Source of the DNA: Candidatus Fibrimonadales bacterium
Lineage (GTDB): Bacteria > Fibrobacterota > Fibrobacteria > Fibrobacterales > Fibrobacteraceae
Length of the DNA: 9,536 nucleotides
Direction: 5' to 3'
Assembly (NCBI GenBank): GCA_009788135.1
Contig: WQSA01000079.1
Location: 1 to 9,536, forward strand
Below the pieces are notes generated by a model. The model was not told the origin of the DNA. It did not search any database and worked only from the letters and a program-made list of their open reading frames with translations. Positions within the stretch are counted from its first letter, which is position 1, and every line of letters begins with the position of its first letter. Below, one piece after another: positions 6,372 through 9,536 of this stretch. Both the position numbers and the translations under genes were made by a program.

Positions 6372-7686
6372 CCACCAAGTTCGCCAGAGCTACATTCAAA
6401 AGAATAATCCAGCCCAAATGCATAACATGATCATAACGGAAACGCGGCAAAGTCCAACGGAACCAAATCCATAACCAGCAGAAAATGCTCATTTTAAAGA
6501 GCAATGCCAAAATCTGAACTGCTGCCGCTATAACTGCAGATACAAACGAATTAGCAGCTATTAAATCTGCAAAGAAAAGCGAAGCTATGCCAGCTATTGC
6601 AAGAGCTGGCACTGCAAGCCAGGCAATCGCTTTGTACAAACCCCACTCCTTTAAGCGAATCGCTTTGTCTGCTGCTTCAGAATTTTTATACCACTTTGCA
6701 TAGCGGTACATAAGATGCAAAAATGCGAGCGCGCCGAAAATAAACGCTCCGCAAACAATCGCTAGAACCAAAGCGGAATTTTCTCTCAGCATCTCTGTGC
6801 TAACAAACGGAATGCTGTAACCACCCAAGAACAAAGTCGCAAGCAAAGCGGCGTTAATGGCTATGTGAGCATATTCGCCCATATAGAACATGGCAAAACG
6901 CATGCCGCTAAACTCCGTGTGAAAACCGGAAACCAATTCAGACTCGCCTTCTGCAACATCAAAAGGAGCACGGCCCGTTTCCGCTATAAGAGATACTAAG
7001 AATACCAAAAATGCAATCGGCTGAACCAAAATTCCCCAGCCATTGACCTCTTGCCAGGCAACCATATCATGCAAATTAAAACTGCCCACTAATATATACA
7101 TACCTAGCAGTGAAAGCCCCATGGACACTTCGTAGCTTATCATCATTGCACCGGCACGCATTCCGCCCAAAAGCGAATACTTGGAATTGGAAGCCCATGA
7201 GCCAAGCACCGTGCCGTAAACGCTAAGCGAGCCAAAGGCAAAAAGCCAAAGCACCCCGATATCCAAATCCAAAATAGAACCGCTTATCTGTACAATCTGA
7301 CCGCTCCAGTCAAAAACCATAGGTCCAAACCACGGAATTACCGCCGGCGACAAAAACACCACCATAAACGGAATGGCCGGAGCAAACTTAAACCAAAAAC
7401 CGTGTGCTTCTCTGGGTTCAAACAACTCTTTTGTAAAAAGTTTCAATCCATCTGCGCCATTCTGCACAATGCCGAATAAACGAATGTGGTTCAAAAACGG
7501 AAAAAGCGGTATGCCAGTCCTGTTGGGTCCTTGCCTGTCTTGTATAAAAGCCGCGCCTCTACGCTCCAAGGTTATCATAAATAGGATAAATATCACGGGA
7601 ACAAAGATAAACCCGAACTTTGCAATGGTGATGCACCACTCTATTATGGGTTTTTGCGAGAAAAAAATAAATAGGGATTCAAGCAT
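6340..7686 (-). CDS. nuoH: NADH-quinone oxidoreductase subunit H (complex I membrane subunit), enlarged
   Basis: NuoH is the membrane subunit that helps form the quinone site and links the peripheral arm of complex I to the proton-pumping arm. Family landmarks are clear: ERRGAAFIQDRQGPNRTG at 41-58, ADGLKLFTKE at 78-87, YGTVLGSWASNSKYSLLGG at 157-175, ISYEVSMG at 183-190, AETGRAPFDVAEGESELVSG at 235-254, FHTEFSGMRFAMF at 255-267, and the C-terminal WTLPRFRYDHVM at 411-422. The 448 residues compare with about 325 in E. coli. The additional length lies mainly between about 290 and 385 and contains two more hydrophobic stretches (about 305-328 and 352-375), so the insert probably carries extra helices. 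The ATG at 7686 follows a TATATT element by 9 nt and has no Shine-Dalgarno. No other nuo gene is nearby: lpxK converges on it and an HIT-recO-panB operon diverges from it. A related membrane-bound hydrogenase subunit is less likely given the full NuoH signature. Confidence 0.95.
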   Translation of the reverse strand: MLESLFIFFSQKPIIEWCITIAKFGFIFVPVIFILFMITLERRGAAFIQDRQGPNRTGIPLFPFLNHIRLFGIVQNGADGLKLFTKELFEPREAHGFWFKFAPAIPFMVVFLSPAVIPWFGPMVFDWSGQIVQISGSILDLDIGVLWLFAFGSLSVYGTVLGSWASNSKYSLLGGMRAGAMMISYEVSMGLSLLGMYILVGSFNLHDMVAWQEVNGWGILVQPIAFLVFLVSLIAETGRAPFDVAEGESELVSGFHTEFSGMRFAMFYMGEYAHIAINAALLATLFLGGYSIPFVSTEMLRENSALVLAIVCGAFIFGALAFLHLMYRYAKWYKNSEAADKAIRLKEWGLYKAIAWLAVPALAIAGIASLFFADLIAANSFVSAVIAAAVQILALLFKMSIFCWLWIWFRWTLPRFRYDHVMHLGWIILLNVALANLVVTAFLAKLLK

Positions 7687-7695
7687 TTGAATGGT

Positions 7696-7701
7696 AATAT
7701 A
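7696..7701 (-). promoter_or_regulatory. Candidate -10 element for nuoH
   Basis: On the minus strand six Ts and a C precede TATATT at 7701-7696, followed by ACC and the ATG 9 nt after the hexamer. No -35 consensus is seen 16-18 nt upstream. A transcript starting about 7 nt after the hexamer would begin only 2-3 nt before the ATG, so the mRNA would be nearly leaderless. It is back to back with a similar element for the HIT gene at 7716-7721. Confidence 0.5.
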
Positions 7702-7715
7702 GAAAAAATATTTTC

Positions 7716-7721
7716 TACATT
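7716..7721 (+). promoter_or_regulatory. Candidate -10 element (TACATT) for the HIT-recO-panB operon
   Basis: The plus strand reads TTTTCTACATTACTTGCG and then ATG at 7729. TACATT ends 7 nt before the start codon. It shares the T-run, C and TAnATT arrangement with the elements before dsbA-like and nuoH. No convincing -35 is present, and no Shine-Dalgarno lies before the ATG. Confidence 0.4.
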
Positions 7722-7728
7722 ACTTGCG

Positions 7729-8067
7729 ATGTGTTTGTTCTGCAAAATTGCAAGTCACGAAATTCCGTCGGAAATTCTTTACGAAGACGACAAAGTTATA
7801 GCTTTCAAAGATATTACGCCGCAATCTCCCGTGCATTTTTTGATTGTACCTAAAAAACATATCGAAAATTTAATGGAAATCGAAGAAAATGACAAAGAAT
7901 TGCTAGGGCATATGCTCTTCTGCGCTCAAAAAATCGCAAAGCAAGAAGGCTGCGAAGAAAAAGGAGCGCGCTTTGTAATCAACTGCAAAACGGATGGCGG
8001 GCAAACTGTTAACCACTTGCATTTGCACACTTTAGGTAAAAAACAGTTCTACTGGCCGCCGGGGTAA
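7729..8067 (+). CDS. HIT-family (HINT/PKCI-type) nucleotide hydrolase
   Basis: HIT proteins of the HINT branch hydrolyse purine nucleoside phosphoramidates or acyl-adenylates; the natural substrate here is unknown. The 112-residue product starts MCLFCKIASHEIPSEILYED, the standard N-terminus of the branch with a CxxC (Cys2, Cys5). FKDI is at 27-30, PKKH at 41-44, and the catalytic histidine triad HLHLH at 96-100 is followed by the branch-typical C-terminus QFYWPPG. I chose the ATG at 7729: an in-frame TTG at 7687 would add 14 residues the family does not have and would cover the promoter region. The TAA at 8065-8067 is directly followed by the recO ATG, so the two are translationally coupled. 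The cytoplasmic enzyme has no obvious link to recO or panB; the grouping looks like a housekeeping operon. Confidence 0.95.
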   Translation: MCLFCKIASHEIPSEILYEDDKVIAFKDITPQSPVHFLIVPKKHIENLMEIEENDKELLGHMLFCAQKIAKQEGCEEKGARFVINCKTDGGQTVNHLHLHTLGKKQFYWPPG

Positions 8068-8673
8068 ATGTTGCGAACGCAGATAATAGTTCTTCACCGC
8101 TATGCTTATGGCGACAGTTCTTGGATAGTCAAAGCGCTGAGCCCCGATGTTGGCCTTCTATCGCTCTTGGTAAAAGGCGCTAAATCCAAAAATTCTCAGT
8201 TCAAAGCCGGCATAGACCCTCTTGCGCACAGCGAGATTGAAATTCGCTACAACCGGCACAAAGGAAATTCTTCTTTAATAATCCCCAAAGAAGCTTTTTT
8301 GCAAAATTATTTTCCAAAAATGCGCTCGAACTTGCAAAGTTTAGCTTCCGCGCAACTCATGGCAGAGATTTTGCTCAAGCTTGGAAATGAAAACTCTCTT
8401 TCGGAAAAAGAATTCAAATGGATGCTTAACAATTTGAATTGCTTAGAGTTAAATACCGTAAAGGAAGATTCGCTCTCGCTCTGGCTGGATACTCTCTGCG
8501 ATATCCTTGGTTATGCACCAAGACTTTCCCCCGTGCAGAAATCGCAGCTATGGATGCAGAAAACGCAAAGAATAGAAAGCTTTTTCCTTGGGCATCTAAA
8601 AACCCACACCGGCTCTCTGGAAAATCTGAGAACTTGGGATTGGCTGTTGGAAACCAGGGGATTGGGTGCTTAA
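8068..8673 (+). CDS. recO: DNA repair protein RecO, short C-terminus
   Basis: RecO works with RecR (and RecF) to load RecA onto SSB-coated gapped DNA. The N-terminal OB-fold is recognisable: VLHRYAYGDSSWIVKALSPDVGLLSLLVKGAKS lies across residues 8-40 and corresponds to the family pattern of a YGE/DSS segment, an H/VG turn and a KGAR-like KGAK. The helical domain contains LASAQLMAEILLKL at 92-105 and the typical DILGYAPRLSPV at 145-156. The total of 201 residues is below the usual ~230-250, and the shortfall is at the C-terminal end after LGYAPRL. The CxxC zinc-binding pairs found in some RecO proteins are absent. The ATG immediately follows the HIT stop (TAAATG), with only a GGGG just upstream. 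The last 8 bp overlap panB if its GTG start is used. Confidence 0.88.
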   Translation: MLRTQIIVLHRYAYGDSSWIVKALSPDVGLLSLLVKGAKSKNSQFKAGIDPLAHSEIEIRYNRHKGNSSLIIPKEAFLQNYFPKMRSNLQSLASAQLMAEILLKLGNENSLSEKEFKWMLNNLNCLELNTVKEDSLSLWLDTLCDILGYAPRLSPVQKSQLWMQKTQRIESFFLGHLKTHTGSLENLRTWDWLLETRGLGA

Positions 8674-9412
8674 AGAAGACTTCTATGCCATGAAAAAAGA
8701 TGGCAAACCTATATCCATGGTCACCGTTTACGATGCTGCCTTCGCCAGAATGGCAGAAGCAGCCAAGATAGATATGCTCCTCGTAGGAGATTCTGCCGCC
8801 AACGTTATGCTTGGAATGAACAGGACGGCAGATATATCGATGGAAGCGATGTGCGTATTCACAAGCGCCGTAAAACGTGGTGCACCAAACAGTTACATCA
8901 TCAGCGACATGCCTTTTGGTTCTGATAGCGAACCGAAAATCACGTTGCAAAATGCAACACGATTGATAGAAGCAGGAGCAGATGCGGTGAAAATAGAAGG
9001 ACTTCCATTGGAATCTCTTAAGGCGATCAGAGAAAAAGGAATAGACTTAGTGGGGCATCTCGGTTTGCTTCCTCAGACCGCTACAAGTTTCAAACAAGTT
9101 GGAAGAAGCGAAGACGAAGCAGAAAAAATTTTTGAGCAAGCGAGAATTTTAGACAGCTTGGAACCATGCTCAATAGTTTTGGAACATATCCCGGAAGCGC
9201 TCGGAGAAAAAGTCTCGCTGGCTACAAACGCGCCTACAATCGGCATTGGCGCGGGAAAGCACACCGATGGGCAGGTCTTGGTTATGCACGATGTTTTGAG
9301 AATGCATCCATTTAAACTTCCGCCCTTCGCAAAAAGTTTTGCAAATTTTTGGGAAGACGGAGTGAAAGCTTTCTGCGATTATAAACGTTGGGTGAATGAA
9401 AAAAGTTTTTAA
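8666..9412 (+). CDS. panB: 3-methyl-2-oxobutanoate hydroxymethyltransferase
   Basis: PanB transfers a hydroxymethyl group from 5,10-methylene-THF to alpha-ketoisovalerate, giving ketopantoate, the first committed step of pantothenate/CoA synthesis. The 248-residue TIM-barrel protein keeps the key residues: Asp42 (VGDS), Asp81 (SDMPF), Lys109 and Glu111 (VKIEG), HLGLLPQ at 131-137, Glu173 (VLEHIPEAL), IGIGAG at 192-197 and TDGQVLVMHD at 200-209. These correspond to the metal and substrate ligands D45, D84, K112, E114 and E181 of E. coli PanB. The start is taken as GTG at 8666, which overlaps recO by 8 bp and has an AGGGGA just upstream at short spacing; the added LKEDFYAMKK matches the N-terminal helix of other PanB proteins. 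The ATG at 8690, preceded by AAAGAAG, is the alternative. No panC or panD is in the window. Confidence 0.96.
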   Translation: MLKEDFYAMKKDGKPISMVTVYDAAFARMAEAAKIDMLLVGDSAANVMLGMNRTADISMEAMCVFTSAVKRGAPNSYIISDMPFGSDSEPKITLQNATRLIEAGADAVKIEGLPLESLKAIREKGIDLVGHLGLLPQTATSFKQVGRSEDEAEKIFEQARILDSLEPCSIVLEHIPEALGEKVSLATNAPTIGIGAGKHTDGQVLVMHDVLRMHPFKLPPFAKSFANFWEDGVKAFCDYKRWVNEKSF

Positions 9413-9425
9413 AATTTATTTTTTT
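9413..9425 (+). terminator. T-run after panB, possible weak terminator
   Basis: Immediately after the panB stop the sequence is A/T only and ends in seven Ts at 9419-9425. The only possible stem upstream is an A6-G-T5 stretch across the stop codon, which is very weak, so this is a tentative call. Confidence 0.2.
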
Positions 9426-9449
9426 CGTACACTTTGCAAAAAAAAATTC

Positions 9450-9483
9450 TATATTTGTATCTGACATTCACAAACAAAAGGAG
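9450..9483 (+). promoter_or_regulatory. Promoter -10 (TATATTTG) and strong Shine-Dalgarno for the last gene
   Basis: TTCTATATTTG places the -10 TATATT at 9450-9455, after a run of nine As. A TTGCAA at 9434-9439 is only 10 nt away, too close for a standard -35. AGGAG at 9479-9483 lies 8 nt before the ATG at 9492, the best ribosome site in the window. With transcription starting near 9462 the leader would be about 30 nt. Unlike the upstream genes with the same -10 element, this one has a normal leader. Confidence 0.65.
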
Positions 9484-9491
9484 TATTCCTC

Positions 9492-9536
9492 ATGGCAACA
9501 AAAACCGTTATCAAACCCGCAGCAAAAAAGCCAGCT
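9492..9536 (+). CDS. N-terminus of a Lys/Ala/Pro-rich protein (3' end outside window)
   Basis: Only 15 codons are visible: MATKTVIKPAAKKPA. The strong Shine-Dalgarno and promoter make it very likely a real and well-expressed gene. Basic Lys/Ala/Pro-rich N-terminal tails of this kind occur in bacterial HU-like nucleoid proteins, histone H1-like proteins and some DksA/TraR-type regulators. The fragment is too short to choose among them. Confidence 0.75.
   Translation, partial: MATKTVIKPAAKKPA

Noticed and set aside
7687..7728. TTG start adding 14 residues to the HIT protein
   Set aside because: HIT proteins begin at the MCLFCKI position; the extension covers the divergent promoter elements.
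8674..8684. Short inverted repeat AGAAG-A-CTTCT at the start of panB
   Set aside because: The arms are five bases with a one-base centre and lie within coding sequence if GTG is the start; this is likely chance.
8426..8950. Leftward 174-codon open frame opposite recO/panB
   Set aside because: It spans two confidently assigned genes on the other strand, with no family match or ribosome site.
9434..9455. TTGCAA as a -35 for the last gene
   Set aside because: The spacer to TATATT is only 10 nt, far from the 16-18 nt required.
1..9536. CRISPR array, insertion sequence, prophage or defence island
   Set aside because: No direct-repeat arrays, transposase or integrase genes, or terminal inverted repeats were seen; every gene is a core or envelope gene with similar base composition.

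Overview
The window looks like ordinary core chromosome from a Gram-negative (diderm, LPS-making) bacterium. Three kinds of evidence support this: an LPS assembly/export set (LpxK, LptF, LptG), an outer-membrane barrel C-terminus, and a complex I membrane subunit. The lineage is a guess. Low-to-moderate GC, a recurrent TATATT -10-like element (close to the TAnnTTTG element known from Bacteroidetes) and the overall gene style suggest the FCB side of the tree, perhaps Fibrobacterota. No mobile element, CRISPR array, prophage or defence system is visible, and no gene-free stretch exceeds 300 bases.

Layout. Positions 1-321 (+) hold the 3' end of a probable outer-membrane beta-barrel gene. Its stop codon abuts the stop of a long leftward block running from 5538 down to 322. 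In transcription order that block is: a secreted LPP20-like protein of unknown function, lptF, lptG, tRNA-Phe(GAA), a DsbA-like lipoprotein thioredoxin, and purM. The first three are tightly coupled (1-nt gap, then a 4-bp ATGA overlap), as are the last two (2-nt gap). The tRNA between them has its own TTGACA-17-TATATT promoter.

From about 5544 a divergent gene, a short and divergent lpxK, runs rightward. Its end overlaps by 32 bp the end of a leftward, isolated nuoH (6340-7686). nuoH is longer than usual and has apparent extra membrane helices. Divergently from nuoH runs a rightward operon: HIT-family hydrolase (7729), recO (8068, stop directly followed by start) and panB (GTG start overlapping recO by 8 bp). 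The window ends with the first 15 codons of a Lys/Ala/Pro-rich protein that has a good Shine-Dalgarno.

How the genes work together. The main theme is the envelope. LpxK completes lipid A, LptF/LptG form the membrane part of the LPS exporter, and the Cys-rich secreted protein co-translated with LptFG is the most interesting unknown. The other genes are housekeeping: purine synthesis, pantothenate synthesis, DNA repair and respiration.

The most informative non-coding signal is a repeated (T)CTATATT element 7-11 nt before several start codons that lack Shine-Dalgarno sequences. It suggests promoters giving leaderless or nearly leaderless mRNAs. I found no clear new multi-gene system; the findings are leads of modest strength.
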